NCBI GenBank assembly: GCA_002709235.1
Contig: PAQI01000024.1
Span: 145,581-209,580 of the forward strand
Reading direction: 5' to 3'
DNA length: 64,000 nt
Source of the DNA: Hirschia sp.
GTDB taxonomy: Bacteria; Pseudomonadota; Alphaproteobacteria; Caulobacterales; Hyphomonadaceae
Positions within the stretch are counted from its first letter, which is position 1. Each line of letters begins with the position of its first letter. The position numbers and the translations under genes were made by a program. This document shows positions 27,006 through 36,264 of the stretch, piece by piece. The notes beneath the pieces are model-generated. The model was not told the DNA's origin, did no database searches, and saw nothing but the letters and a program-made list of their open reading frames with translations.

Positions 27006-28526
27006 ATGACCAAACCTGTCCTACTTTGCATCCTTGATGGAGTTGGTCTGGCGAGTCCCGGTCCCGGCAATGCAGTCACACTCGCGGACACGCCGTTCAT
27101 CGACAAGCTGTTTGAAACTCGTGCTCACTCTGCACTGCGCACAGATGGCCCGTTTGTAGGTCTGCCTGAAGGCCAGATGGGCAATTCGGAAGTTGGCCAC
27201 ATGACGATCGGTTCCGGCCGCATCATTCGCCAGTCTCTGGAACAAGTGCGCCATGATCTTGCAAATGGCACGTTGGAAGCGCTGCCGGGCTATTCTGCGT
27301 TCAAGCAGAAAGCAAAAGAGAAACGCGCGATTCACCTGATCGGTCTGATCTCTAGCGGCGGTGTACACAGTCACATGGACCACATTGTGGGCATTGCCAA
27401 GAGTCTCAGCAAGCTTGGCAAACCTGTTTATATTCACGGCCTGACTGACGGTCGCGATACAGACCCGCAGGCCGCTAAGGAAGAAATCCCTGCTTTCGTT
27501 TCACAGATCGCGGACATTCCCGGTGTTGAACTGGTAAGCCTTGTGGGTCGCTATTACGGCATGGACCGGGATGGCCGCTGGGAACGCATGGAGATTGCCT
27601 GGAAACTCTGGACGCAAGGCATTGGCGAGGAAGCCGCCGACTACAATGCAGCGATCGCAAAGGTGCACGAGGCAGGCAAGACGGATGAATTCCTGCCAGC
27701 ACTCAATCTGATGCCGGGCGACAGGGATGCCCAGATCCAGTCTGGCGATGCCGTCATGGTCTGTAATTTCCGCGCAGACCGTGCACGCCAAATTGTCGAA
27801 TTGCTCATGCAGACGCAGGACAGCGCGAAGCTTGAACCCGTGGTGAACATTGATGCCATCGCCACACTGACAGAATACAAGTCAGACTTTCCCAAGCCTG
27901 TTGATGTGCTTTACCCGAACCGCGAATTTACCGGCCTGCTGGGGGACGTCGTCGCAGCCGCCGGCCTAAAACAGTTGCGCATTTCGGAAACCGAAAAATA
28001 CGCCCACGTCACCTATTATCTCAATTGCGGTCGCGAAACCCCGTTTGACGGTGAAGACCGCATACTTGTCGATTCACCGCGCGAAGTGGCGACCTATGAC
28101 GAAAAGCCTGAAATGTCCCTGCCGGAAGTGTCGGAAAAACTGATCGAGCAGATCCACTCAGGCAAATATTCCCTGATCGTCCTGAACATCGCCAATGGCG
28201 ACCAGGTGGGACATAGCGGCAATATTCCTGCATCTCTCAAGGCGATGGAATTTGTGGATAAATACCTGTCCAACATCGTGACCGAGCTCGAGAAAGCAGG
28301 CGGCGAAGGCGTCATCATCGCGGACCACGGCAATATCGAAGAGCTGCTTCAAAATGGCGAAATGTCCACCGCGCACTCAATGAACCCTGTGCCCTGTATC
28401 TATATCGGCAATCGCAAAGTCAAACTCCACGATGGTGGCCTGAAGGATGTCGCGCCGACCATGCTTGATCTGATCGGCTTGCCGAAACCTTCCGAGATGG
28501 AAGGCAACACGCTGATCGAGAGCTGA
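27006..28526 (+). CDS. gpmI: 2,3-bisphosphoglycerate-independent phosphoglycerate mutase
   Basis: A 506-residue enzyme with the alkaline-phosphatase-like fold: LLCILDGVG at the N-terminus, the phosphorylated Ser in GQMGNSEVGHM (Ser near residue 62), HLIGLISSGGVHSH and the metal-binding ADHGNIE near the C-terminus. It interconverts 3- and 2-phosphoglycerate with manganese. The length fits the family. AAGGGA precedes the ATG. Confidence 0.97.
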   Translation: MTKPVLLCILDGVGLASPGPGNAVTLADTPFIDKLFETRAHSALRTDGPFVGLPEGQMGNSEVGHMTIGSGRIIRQSLEQVRHDLANGTLEALPGYSAFKQKAKEKRAIHLIGLISSGGVHSHMDHIVGIAKSLSKLGKPVYIHGLTDGRDTDPQAAKEEIPAFVSQIADIPGVELVSLVGRYYGMDRDGRWERMEIAWKLWTQGIGEEAADYNAAIAKVHEAGKTDEFLPALNLMPGDRDAQIQSGDAVMVCNFRADRARQIVELLMQTQDSAKLEPVVNIDAIATLTEYKSDFPKPVDVLYPNREFTGLLGDVVAAAGLKQLRISETEKYAHVTYYLNCGRETPFDGEDRILVDSPREVATYDEKPEMSLPEVSEKLIEQIHSGKYSLIVLNIANGDQVGHSGNIPASLKAMEFVDKYLSNIVTELEKAGGEGVIIADHGNIEELLQNGEMSTAHSMNPVPCIYIGNRKVKLHDGGLKDVAPTMLDLIGLPKPSEMEGNTLIES

Positions 28527-28534
28527 TTTTCGAT

Positions 28535-28768
28535 CTACTCGCTGTCCAGATAGATTTCGCCATCAAGGTCATCCAGCTTGATCTGGAGATGTTGGCGTAC
28601 ATCCTGAACCGCCTGATTGTAGACGGTTGGGCCGAGTGTCTTGAGCATCAGATCGATCACGGCATCGGCGCGAAACTCCGTCAGGGTCTCATCAAAATCA
28701 GAACTGAACAGACGGATCAGGTGATCTCGCAGGGCCTCCCGGCGCTCTTCTGACAGGTCCGGCATCAT
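28535..28768 (-). CDS. DUF2164 family small protein
   Basis: A 77-residue acidic helical protein of the DUF2164/COG5460 type, shown by the 'GPTVYNQAVQDVRQHLQIKLDDLDGEIY' central segment. Function is unknown. It overlaps the upstream M23 lipoprotein gene by 4 bases, as ATGA, so it is the last gene of the 28.5-33.3 kb minus-strand operon. Its 3' end is 8 bases from the gpmI stop. Confidence 0.8.
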   Translation of the reverse strand: MMPDLSEERREALRDHLIRLFSSDFDETLTEFRADAVIDLMLKTLGPTVYNQAVQDVRQHLQIKLDDLDGEIYLDSE

Positions 28769-29808
28769 TCTGAGGCGATAGCTACATTCGAATCGCCATC
28801 ATCCGAAACCATCTTTCCGGGTGCGCCTTCCCTGCGCTCATAGGCGGCAACCAGTGAGGTATAGGGCGGTGCCCAGGTCCATCCATGTTCAGCAGTGTTG
28901 TGCTTGATCTCGAAATGCAGGTGTAGGGTCGTGGGCGTCCCGCCAAAATCATTGGAGACATAGCCAAGCGTATCACCAGCTTTGACCGACTGGCCCAACT
29001 GTACTTTCAGTGCCTGCATGTTCATGTGCATATAGCGATAGATCCGGCCACCGGCTCTTACATTCACCGTGTAGCGTCCGACATTGGAAATGACTCCATC
29101 TTCGGCCGCAACCACCTCATAACGCTTGCGGTTTGCGGAAGACAATCTGCGCTCGGCATTGCAGCCAGCTGGCGTGCCTACGCGAATGTCCTGCCCAAGA
29201 TGCACCTTGTTGAGTGGGCAATAGGGGGTGCCATTATTTGTCGAACGCTTTTCGCAATAATTATCCCGCCAAGGATATTCGAAATTGCGCGCATCGCACT
29301 GGTCACCACCGCCAATGCCGCCGCCAAACCGATAGACCTGACTTTGTGGATATGCGGGAGCATCCTTGATCGGGAACACCATCTCAGGAACATAGATTGT
29401 ATCGTCGACAACGCCCTGCCCGCTATTTTCTTCCAGATCGCCCGGTGGGTAATAGAAAAATGCGGGTTCAACAGTCGGCGTCGGTGTCGGCGTGAGGGTC
29501 TCTTCCGGCGGGACGGATGGAGTGGGTTCAGGCGTTGAGGTGTCGACCGGTTCGGGTGTCTCCGTTTCTGTAGGAAGCGGCGTTGGAACAATTGGATCAC
29601 CTTCCATACCGTCGGTCGGTTCAGAAGTCGGGGTACCAGCCTCGTCTGGTGTGTTTGAGGGCGCAGGCACAGGTGTAGGCGTTTGCGCTACCGGCGGAGA
29701 AGAACCCTTGGGTTCAAGTATCTGAACCTGGTCACACGCTGCCAACAGCAGGGTCGACACCGATAAAAAGGCACATAAACGCCAGACGGATGATCTGCTG
29801 ATACTCAT
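28765..29808 (-). CDS. M23 metallopeptidase lipoprotein with Thr/Pro-rich tether
   Basis: A 347-residue lipoprotein (lipobox LLAAC, Cys25). Residues about 30-115 are a Thr/Pro/Glu-rich low-complexity tether, followed by a C-terminal M23 peptidase domain (about 190-330). The zinc and catalytic residues of active LytM enzymes are present: HLGQD, YMHM and HLHFE. It should cleave peptidoglycan peptides while tethered to a membrane, reaching across the periplasm. A GGGA precedes the ATG. It is part of the S8 protease operon. Confidence 0.85.
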   Translation of the reverse strand: MSISRSSVWRLCAFLSVSTLLLAACDQVQILEPKGSSPPVAQTPTPVPAPSNTPDEAGTPTSEPTDGMEGDPIVPTPLPTETETPEPVDTSTPEPTPSVPPEETLTPTPTPTVEPAFFYYPPGDLEENSGQGVVDDTIYVPEMVFPIKDAPAYPQSQVYRFGGGIGGGDQCDARNFEYPWRDNYCEKRSTNNGTPYCPLNKVHLGQDIRVGTPAGCNAERRLSSANRKRYEVVAAEDGVISNVGRYTVNVRAGGRIYRYMHMNMQALKVQLGQSVKAGDTLGYVSNDFGGTPTTLHLHFEIKHNTAEHGWTWAPPYTSLVAAYERREGAPGKMVSDDGDSNVAIASE

Positions 29809-29851
29809 ATCCGGTCCCTTGGCTCAAAATACAACTGGATCCGCAGTCGGC

Positions 29852-30436
29852 TTATTCTTCAGCCGCAGCGACGAACAGTCCCTTGGCAACATCCAGAGCC
29901 TCTTCCTGGGAGATGCAGTTTTCTTCACCATCCAGGATGCGGCACTCGAATTCGATCAGATAATCCGCCCCATAGCGGGAAAAGGATACCTGCGCACCAG
30001 CCTCCATCGCAGTGAAGACCATATTGGCGCGTTCGTCTTCATTCATGTCGGCAGCACTGTCACCAAACACTTCATCAGTACCGTTTACGATGATGTCGTA
30101 TTTAGGGCCGGGATAATGGGCGAAGTATCCATCTGAAGATGGCGCATAGGTCGGGCTTGCATTTTGAGGCATGACCACACCTGTTGGCAAAAGCACGGGA
30201 ACAGGGCTTCCGGCACCATTGCTCTGCACCGTTACGATATCAGCCGACTTGCCAGCCTCGATCGCTTCAATACGCGCCTGACGCGCAGCAGCCCAGTCAA
30301 TCGAACGCGTTTCAGCCTTGGGTGTATCACCGCCGGTCAGCTTTTCGGGCTCCTGTGCTTCCTGACTTTCGCCGCTACAGGCAACCAGCGACAGACAAAG
30401 CATGGCGGTGGCGACACTCATGGACAAGCGGATCAT
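29852..30436 (-). CDS. Small lipoprotein of unknown function
   Basis: A 194-residue lipoprotein (lipobox LVAC, Cys20) with no recognised domain. The C-terminal half is acidic and has two Cys (FECRILDGEENC) likely to form a disulfide. Its start overlaps the stop of the pro-domain-like gene as ATGA, and the M23 lipoprotein follows after 43 bases. It is a likely component of the same envelope system. Confidence 0.65.
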   Translation of the reverse strand: MIRLSMSVATAMLCLSLVACSGESQEAQEPEKLTGGDTPKAETRSIDWAAARQARIEAIEAGKSADIVTVQSNGAGSPVPVLLPTGVVMPQNASPTYAPSSDGYFAHYPGPKYDIIVNGTDEVFGDSAADMNEDERANMVFTAMEAGAQVSFSRYGADYLIEFECRILDGEENCISQEEALDVAKGLFVAAAEE

Positions 30437-31056
30437 TTATCATCCTTTCCCGGCTGGGCAGTTGCATTGGGTTCTGCGTAGGAAACATCCGGGGATTCGC
30501 GAAGTTTCCGTGTTGCCTCATAATAACGCGACCGAAGCTCGGAAGATCCCGGCTCAGCATCAATCCCAGACAGATCGAGCACCAATTCATTGGAATAGGT
30601 CGCCCGTTTCAATTGCAGACCTTCAAGATAAGGCTTGTTCGCAATGAATGCAGCGAATGCCTCTTGAGCAGCGGCCTTGTCTTTCCAGAACAGGTTGCAG
30701 ATTTCCTTGACCTCGGCACTATCCTTGAACTTGACGACGATCTCGGGCGAAACAGGAGGCATGCCGCCAGGACGTGGCGGCGCGCCCATTTGTGTCGGAC
30801 TGACAACGCCGCTTGCGGTATCAGACCCGGACATGGGATCTGGTGCTGCAGTACTCTGATCAGCGATTTCTGTGGACCTGTTGCGCGACTCCTCGCCAGG
30901 AGGTGGACCATCTTCTGACAGAAAAAACCCGGTCGCAGCGGCAACACCCAGACCCAGAACAACACCCAATGGACCAGTAACGCGACTACCTGTTCCATCC
31001 TGAGCGGTCGGAGCATGTATGCCGGTCATGGCGTCATCTGGATCTGGTTTCGTCAT
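30433..31056 (-). CDS. Membrane-tethered protein resembling a stand-alone subtilase pro-domain
   Basis: About 207 residues: a membrane segment (about 28-46), a Pro/Ser-rich linker, and a domain starting PEIVVKFKDSAEV and ending ESPDVSYAEPN. The start and end match the I9-type pro-domain of subtilisin-like proteases (for example 'IVKFK...VEYAEPN'). The S8 protease is immediately upstream in the operon, 38 bases away, and carries its own pro-region. This protein may fold or inhibit the protease in trans. This reading is from motif similarity and neighbourhood. Confidence 0.6.
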   Translation of the reverse strand: MTKPDPDDAMTGIHAPTAQDGTGSRVTGPLGVVLGLGVAAATGFFLSEDGPPPGEESRNRSTEIADQSTAAPDPMSGSDTASGVVSPTQMGAPPRPGGMPPVSPEIVVKFKDSAEVKEICNLFWKDKAAAQEAFAAFIANKPYLEGLQLKRATYSNELVLDLSGIDAEPGSSELRSRYYEATRKLRESPDVSYAEPNATAQPGKDDK

Positions 31057-31094
31057 GTCAATCGGCCCCTCCGCCCAACAGGGCAATTACCAAT

Positions 31095-33338
31095 TTACTC
31101 CAACGGCGCTTTGGCAAGATCGAGTGTGGCACCACCACAGGGGCGGTAACACATGCCTTCTTCACCTGGAATTGGCGTGGAACCTGGATATTGGGTACAT
31201 TTTCCCGAGCATTGCAATTGGCTGCGTGGCTGAGTTGCAGTCAAAAGCCGCGATTTGAGCTGATCTGCACTCGCGGCCGGAAACTGTGATTTCAAAAGCG
31301 CCAATGCAGCAGATACATGCGGTGCTGCCATCGAAGTTCCGTTTTCATAGGCATAAAAGCAGGTCTCGACGGGCTCTTCAGTCACTGGATCATAGCAATT
31401 GTGAGAGGTCTTGGTGGAGAGGATTCCATCCGGCCGACCATCATTATCATCGTCCCGGGACATATCCCCTCCAGGTGCCATGATATCAACGGCGTCTCCA
31501 TAATTGGAATAATAGGCCAGCTGTCCTCGACCATCACCCGCCGCAACTGTCACGACATTATCGCAACCGCCAGGTGCGTAGTATTTGGTGTCGATGCGTG
31601 CATTGCCTGCAGCTGCGACAACAATGGCACCAGATGCGGTAGCGTCATTGATGGCTTCCTGAAGTGAAGCGGGGCAACGCTCGAACAGACCAATTGACAG
31701 GTTGATGATATCGGCCGGATTGGCATTCCAGATCTCACTACCAATATCGTCACGCGCCGGAACCACGCCGGCTGCCCAACGGATGGCGTCGTTGATGTCA
31801 GACAATTGCCCGCCACATCGTCCCAGGGCACGCACAGGCACAATCGTGACATTCCACGCACCACCAGCAACACCACTTGCATTGTTTGTCGCCGCCACTC
31901 CAACAGTTCCGGCTACATGGGTCCCGTGAAAAGTGTCTTCGGAAAGCGGGTCGCTCGGGTCACATGCATCGCCCGGATCTGACGGGTCACTATCGCGCCC
32001 GTCACCATCATTTCCCATGAACGGATCTGAAACCATGTCGAAACCAGGTGCCAGATTAGCCGACCCCTTGATGTCGGGATGATCCATCTGCAGGCCGGTA
32101 TCGACAACGGCCACCGTCACTGCAGCTGATCCTGTCTGGTGCGTGCGGTTCCAGAAATCTGCAAACCCTGCCCCGCCTTCAGACTTGTCATTACCTTTTC
32201 CGAATTCTCGGAAATGCCACTGCAAGGACCAAAGCGGATCATTCGGCTTGATGTTGGAAATCGTTGCTGTCGGAGTGTTAGACGGACGGCGCTCAAACTG
32301 GTGTGAGAAGATGAAGTCTTTTTCCACATATTCATAATCACCCGACTCCTCGAGTGTCTCGACGACGCAACGCGTGGCCAGTTCAGCATCGGTTTTCATC
32401 AATGCCTTTGCGCGCTCACTATTACAGGCCAGGTCGTTAGTGGTGAGTTTCGCAGGCGCAAACCTGTTGCGAATGCGCTGCTCCTTTATTCCCCGAATAT
32501 CCTGCGAGCCTTCAAGCGGATATTTCGTCGGACTGATATTGACCTGAATGACCATTGAGCCGCCATCACGGGCCTCCACCTGTCCGGGCAGACCGAGCTT
32601 TTCAAGACGCTCTCGCGTGCGTTCACGCATGACCACAGCTTTATCCTCATCCAGCATGCGACGCATACGCGGACCAGCGGTATCAGGCATTTTCTCCATT
32701 CTTTTCAAGGCTTCCTGAGAAAGCCCGTCGATCTGGCGCAATTTTTCCAACCGCGGTGCATCCGACATTTCCGGCAGTTTTCTCGCCATGGTATCGTCGA
32801 GTCGCTTCACAACGGGTGGCTTCATGGCGCGTGCAGATTCACGTAAGGCCTTGAGCGACGGTTCGCGAGCTTCCATCGGAGTTGAACGGCCCTCAATAAA
32901 GGGTTCCGGCTCTGGTGCGGACATGATGGCTTCAGGAAGCGGTGCCTGATCAGCTTCCGCGCTGAATTCTTCTTCAACTTCAGCCGCGACTTCGTCTGAG
33001 GTGATGATTGCCGACATGTCTTCACGTGGTTTGGCAATCACAGACCCGACAGCGAAATAGCTTTCCGTGCGCAAGGCTTCTTCAAGCGTGACATCCGCAA
33101 CTCCGGCGCGTTGAACCATGACGCCTGCCAGGGCGCGATCATCCAGAGAAGCAGCCTGCAAAATTTCCTGATCCGTTGGCTCTCCCAGAACATCATGCGT
33201 GAGTTGCTCTTGCACCTGTCCGCTAAGTTCTTCAAAATTCTTCTTGCGCTCTTCGACCTTTTCGCAAGCAGCGAGGGTCAGGCAAAACGCCAGCGCTCCA
33301 CCTGACAAAGCCGTTTTCACAAAGCGAATTCGCATCAT
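31095..33338 (-). CDS. Subtilisin-like (S8) serine protease lipoprotein
   Basis: About 747 residues. Signal peptide with lipobox (LTLAAC), then a long charged N-terminal region (about 30-310), a pro-domain-like part ending ESGDYEYVEKDF, and a catalytic domain with Asp413 (VAVVDTG), His471 (HGTHVAGT) and Ser669 (NGTSMAAPH), plus the oxyanion Asn in VAAAGN. All active-site residues are present. Tethered to an envelope membrane, it should cleave proteins there. GGAG stands five bases before the ATG at 33338. It is the first gene of a five-gene minus-strand operon. Confidence 0.88.
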   Translation of the reverse strand: MMRIRFVKTALSGGALAFCLTLAACEKVEERKKNFEELSGQVQEQLTHDVLGEPTDQEILQAASLDDRALAGVMVQRAGVADVTLEEALRTESYFAVGSVIAKPREDMSAIITSDEVAAEVEEEFSAEADQAPLPEAIMSAPEPEPFIEGRSTPMEAREPSLKALRESARAMKPPVVKRLDDTMARKLPEMSDAPRLEKLRQIDGLSQEALKRMEKMPDTAGPRMRRMLDEDKAVVMRERTRERLEKLGLPGQVEARDGGSMVIQVNISPTKYPLEGSQDIRGIKEQRIRNRFAPAKLTTNDLACNSERAKALMKTDAELATRCVVETLEESGDYEYVEKDFIFSHQFERRPSNTPTATISNIKPNDPLWSLQWHFREFGKGNDKSEGGAGFADFWNRTHQTGSAAVTVAVVDTGLQMDHPDIKGSANLAPGFDMVSDPFMGNDGDGRDSDPSDPGDACDPSDPLSEDTFHGTHVAGTVGVAATNNASGVAGGAWNVTIVPVRALGRCGGQLSDINDAIRWAAGVVPARDDIGSEIWNANPADIINLSIGLFERCPASLQEAINDATASGAIVVAAAGNARIDTKYYAPGGCDNVVTVAAGDGRGQLAYYSNYGDAVDIMAPGGDMSRDDDNDGRPDGILSTKTSHNCYDPVTEEPVETCFYAYENGTSMAAPHVSAALALLKSQFPAASADQLKSRLLTATQPRSQLQCSGKCTQYPGSTPIPGEEGMCYRPCGGATLDLAKAPLE

Positions 33339-33452
33339 TGATGCTCCATCTTCGTTGAGCCCGAAACCTGATTTCATCGACCGATCATCCCTGTCGTAAA
33401 ACCATTTACCAAGGTCTGTTTACCATGCCTGACGCATATGACGATGACATAA

Positions 33453-33476
33453 CGCCTATTTGTCATGAATTAGGCG
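33453..33476. promoter_or_regulatory. CGCCTA inverted repeat between S8 protease and sirtuin genes
   Basis: CGCCTA (33453-33458) and TAGGCG (33471-33476) are perfect inverted repeats around a 12-base spacer, in the 253-base divergent gap. The layout is that of a dimeric regulator site or a weak hairpin. No regulator can be named. Confidence 0.3.
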
Positions 33477-33591
33477 ACATCAAATATTTTCAGCGGACAC
33501 CCGTAGCGACACTGATTCCGGTGTAAGGTATTTCCGAGGCATAAAAGACCGGCCCACAGGAAATGGCGAACCTTTAAACGGGATTTGAAGC

Positions 33592-34317
33592 ATGCAGATT
33601 GTCATACTCACCGGTGCAGGTATTTCAGCAGAATCGGGGCTCGGCACCTTCCGTGACAAGGACGGCATATGGACTCGGGTCAATCTGGAGGATGTTGCCA
33701 CGCCTGAAGGCTTTGCCCGCAATCCCGACATGGTCCACGAGTTTTACAACAAGCGCCGAAGCGACCTGACCACCGCAAAGGCCAATCCCGCCCATTTCGC
33801 ACTTGCACGGCTGGAGCAGCAGATTGGGCAGCTTGCAAAACGTCCTGCAGACGATAGCCGCTTCACCCTCGTCACCCAGAATATCGACAATCTGCACCAA
33901 CAAGCAGGCTCCAGAAGTGTCATCCACATGCATGGCGAACTGCTCAAGGGCTTATGCACCAATTGTGACTGGCGCGGCGAGTGGTCGGTCGACATGCAAA
34001 CCGATATGCCCTGCCCTCAATGCGCTCATGATGGACGGATCAGGCCGGATGTCGTGTGGTTCGGCGAAATGCCATATCACATGGATGAAATCTTCGAACG
34101 ACTGCATAGCTGCGATCTGTTCGTGTCCATAGGCACATCAGGCAGTGTCTATCCGGCGGCGATGTTTGTCGGCGAAGCCAAGCGAGCCGGTGCCATGACG
34201 CTGGAACTCAATCTGGAACCTTCGGAAAATGCCGACGAATTCAATGAGGGCCTTTACGGGCCTGCAAGCGAAATCGTCCCCGCATGGGTCGACAAGATGA
34301 TTGCTGCCAGTTCCTGA
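33592..34317 (+). CDS. cobB: Sir2-family NAD-dependent deacylase (CobB-like)
   Basis: A 241-residue sirtuin: NAD-binding GAGISAESG, catalytic His in MHGE, and zinc ribbon CTNC...CPQC. The FYNKRR motif contains the Tyr and Arg (Y-x-x-R) typical of class III sirtuins that remove succinyl/malonyl groups as well as acetyl. CobB-like enzymes regulate metabolism by deacylating lysines. It is convergent, with no gap, with the DUF3667 gene. Confidence 0.92.
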   Translation: MQIVILTGAGISAESGLGTFRDKDGIWTRVNLEDVATPEGFARNPDMVHEFYNKRRSDLTTAKANPAHFALARLEQQIGQLAKRPADDSRFTLVTQNIDNLHQQAGSRSVIHMHGELLKGLCTNCDWRGEWSVDMQTDMPCPQCAHDGRIRPDVVWFGEMPYHMDEIFERLHSCDLFVSIGTSGSVYPAAMFVGEAKRAGAMTLELNLEPSENADEFNEGLYGPASEIVPAWVDKMIAASS

Positions 34318-35355
34318 TCAGGCTGTCGCCAGAACAACCGTGACCAGCGCCACGACCAGCAATGATATGCTTACCATTGCGGCGATCCAGAGAATGAAGG
34401 TCCGCAACCCGCCCAACCACCAGGAACTTCCATAAACAACGCAGATCATCCGCCAGAAATAGATCGGCAAGGCAAAGAAATAGATCGAAGTCATCAATGA
34501 TTGAAGCGAGGTTGGCATCACCATCACAATCGCCGACATGATAAAGGTGAAGGTCTGATAATGCAGTGCCGTGACGATGTGATCATAGATGAAGACATTC
34601 TTGCGAAACGGAAAAGCAAGGGCCAATCCCAGCACAGTCAGTGGCACCAGAGCGAGGGATATACGCGGTGCCCATGACTGGATCATCAGCCAGTGACGTC
34701 TGGGGTCGTCCACAAAATCCTTGATATTGTTTTCAAGGCGCTTGCCGAACGAAGACAGTTCCTCGTCTGGAATTGTAACAATGTCCGTCCCACTTTTTGA
34801 ATCGGTGTCTGGCTTTGATATCTCGCCAACATCTGATGGGCTGTCGCTGGACGTTTCAGGTGATGGCAAAGCTGGAGATTCTGGTGCGCCTGGAGATCCC
34901 GTGTCGTCAGGGTTAGTCGTGGTTTGTTCAACCGCCGCTCCATTCCCCCTCTCCATTTCAACAAGGCGCGAGATATCTTCTTCGGTTGCGCCGAAACTGA
35001 AGAAAACAAAAAAGCAAAGAACACTCACCAGAAGGTAGAGACGAAATGGCGGTACGTAGCGCGCACGCTTGCCATTGATATAATTGCGGGTGACGCGTCC
35101 CGGCCGGAAGATCAATGCCGGAATCGTCCGGGCCACCCGGCTGTCGATCGCGAAAAGGTCGGTCGCTCCTTCTCCCAGCAATTTCAAAAAGGGTCGCTGG
35201 AAGTTATCATTGACCTGCCCACAGGCATGACAGAACCGCCCCTCAAGCACGGTCTCACAATTGAGGCAGATTTCTCCCGCAGCGGGTTCATGGCCGCCCT
35301 TGCGACCCAGTCCACCCGCCGACCCCAGAGCGGCACCTTCCATTTCCTGCGACAT
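34318..35355 (-). CDS. DUF3667 membrane protein with zinc ribbon
   Basis: A 345-residue protein with an N-terminal zinc ribbon (CLNCETVLEGRFCHACG), a conserved block DSRVARTIPALIFRPGRV and NYINGKRARYVPP, a first membrane segment (about 107-120), a long acidic linker (Ser/Pro/Asp-rich, about 135-195), and three or four C-terminal membrane segments. This is the DUF3667 architecture, with no known function. It is divergent from yebC. Confidence 0.8.
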   Translation of the reverse strand: MSQEMEGAALGSAGGLGRKGGHEPAAGEICLNCETVLEGRFCHACGQVNDNFQRPFLKLLGEGATDLFAIDSRVARTIPALIFRPGRVTRNYINGKRARYVPPFRLYLLVSVLCFFVFFSFGATEEDISRLVEMERGNGAAVEQTTTNPDDTGSPGAPESPALPSPETSSDSPSDVGEISKPDTDSKSGTDIVTIPDEELSSFGKRLENNIKDFVDDPRRHWLMIQSWAPRISLALVPLTVLGLALAFPFRKNVFIYDHIVTALHYQTFTFIMSAIVMVMPTSLQSLMTSIYFFALPIYFWRMICVVYGSSWWLGGLRTFILWIAAMVSISLLVVALVTVVLATA

Positions 35356-35501
35356 CAGCCGATCCCCCTCAGGATGATTGATTGCATGCTGTTACCCTGT
35401 CCGATGGCAACAGTCTTTGCCTTGTGTACTTGTCGCGACACCGACTTGTCGGTTACACCCGCGCATTACTCCCACGATACAGACAAATCCAAGAGGTCCA
35501 A

Positions 35502-36257
35502 ATGGCCGGCCACTCAAAATGGGCGAATATCCAGCACCGCAAGGGCGCTCAGGACAAGAAAAAGGCAAAGATCTTCTCCAAGCTGTCCAAGGAGATCACA
35601 ATCGCAGCCAAAATGGGCGGCGGTGACCCCGACATGAATCCCCGCCTGCGTCTGGCAATTGCCAACGCCAAGGGACAGTCCATGCCCAAGGACAATATCC
35701 AGCGCGCAATCGACAAGGCAGTCGGCGGCGATGTCGATGCCTATGAAGATATCCGTTATGAAGGGTTCGCTTCGGGCGGTGTCGGGATCATCGTTGAGTG
35801 TTCGACTGACAACAAGAACCGCTCGGGCTCAGACGTGCGCACAGCATTCTCCAAGAATGGTGGAAATCTTGGTGAAACAGGTTCTGTTTCATTTGGGTTC
35901 GATCAGGTCGGAGAGATTGTCTTTCCCGCAGAGGCTGGAAGTGAAGACGCCATCATGGAAGCAGCTATCGAAGCGGGTGCCGAGGATGTTGTCACAGAAG
36001 AAGACGTGCACCTGATCTACACGGCACGAGAAGACCTGATGGAAGTGGCGGGAAATCTGGAAGGCAAGTTCGGGGACATTGAACCTTCCTCCACTGCCCT
36101 CATCTGGAAGCCTCAGAATTTGATAGAATGTGATGAGGATGCTGCTGCCAAGGTCCTGAAAATGGTCGAGGCGCTCGAAGATCTTGATGATGTTCAGAAT
36201 GTCTACGGCAATTATGACATTCCCGATGAAGTCATGGAAAAGCTGGCCGAGGACTAG
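35502..36257 (+). CDS. yebC: YebC/PmpR/TACO1 family regulatory protein
   Basis: A 251-residue protein starting MAGHSKWANIQHRKGAQD, the standard N-terminus of the YebC family, followed by AKIFSKLSKEITIAAKMGG and MPKDNIQRAI. Family members act as transcription regulators and, as shown for the TACO1/YebC group, as factors helping ribosomes translate polyproline stretches. The in-frame upstream region is excluded because the family starts at MAGHSKW. It ends just before a convergent DUF2269 gene. Confidence 0.95.
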   Translation: MAGHSKWANIQHRKGAQDKKKAKIFSKLSKEITIAAKMGGGDPDMNPRLRLAIANAKGQSMPKDNIQRAIDKAVGGDVDAYEDIRYEGFASGGVGIIVECSTDNKNRSGSDVRTAFSKNGGNLGETGSVSFGFDQVGEIVFPAEAGSEDAIMEAAIEAGAEDVVTEEDVHLIYTAREDLMEVAGNLEGKFGDIEPSSTALIWKPQNLIECDEDAAAKVLKMVEALEDLDDVQNVYGNYDIPDEVMEKLAED

Positions 36258-36264
36258 TGCTCCG

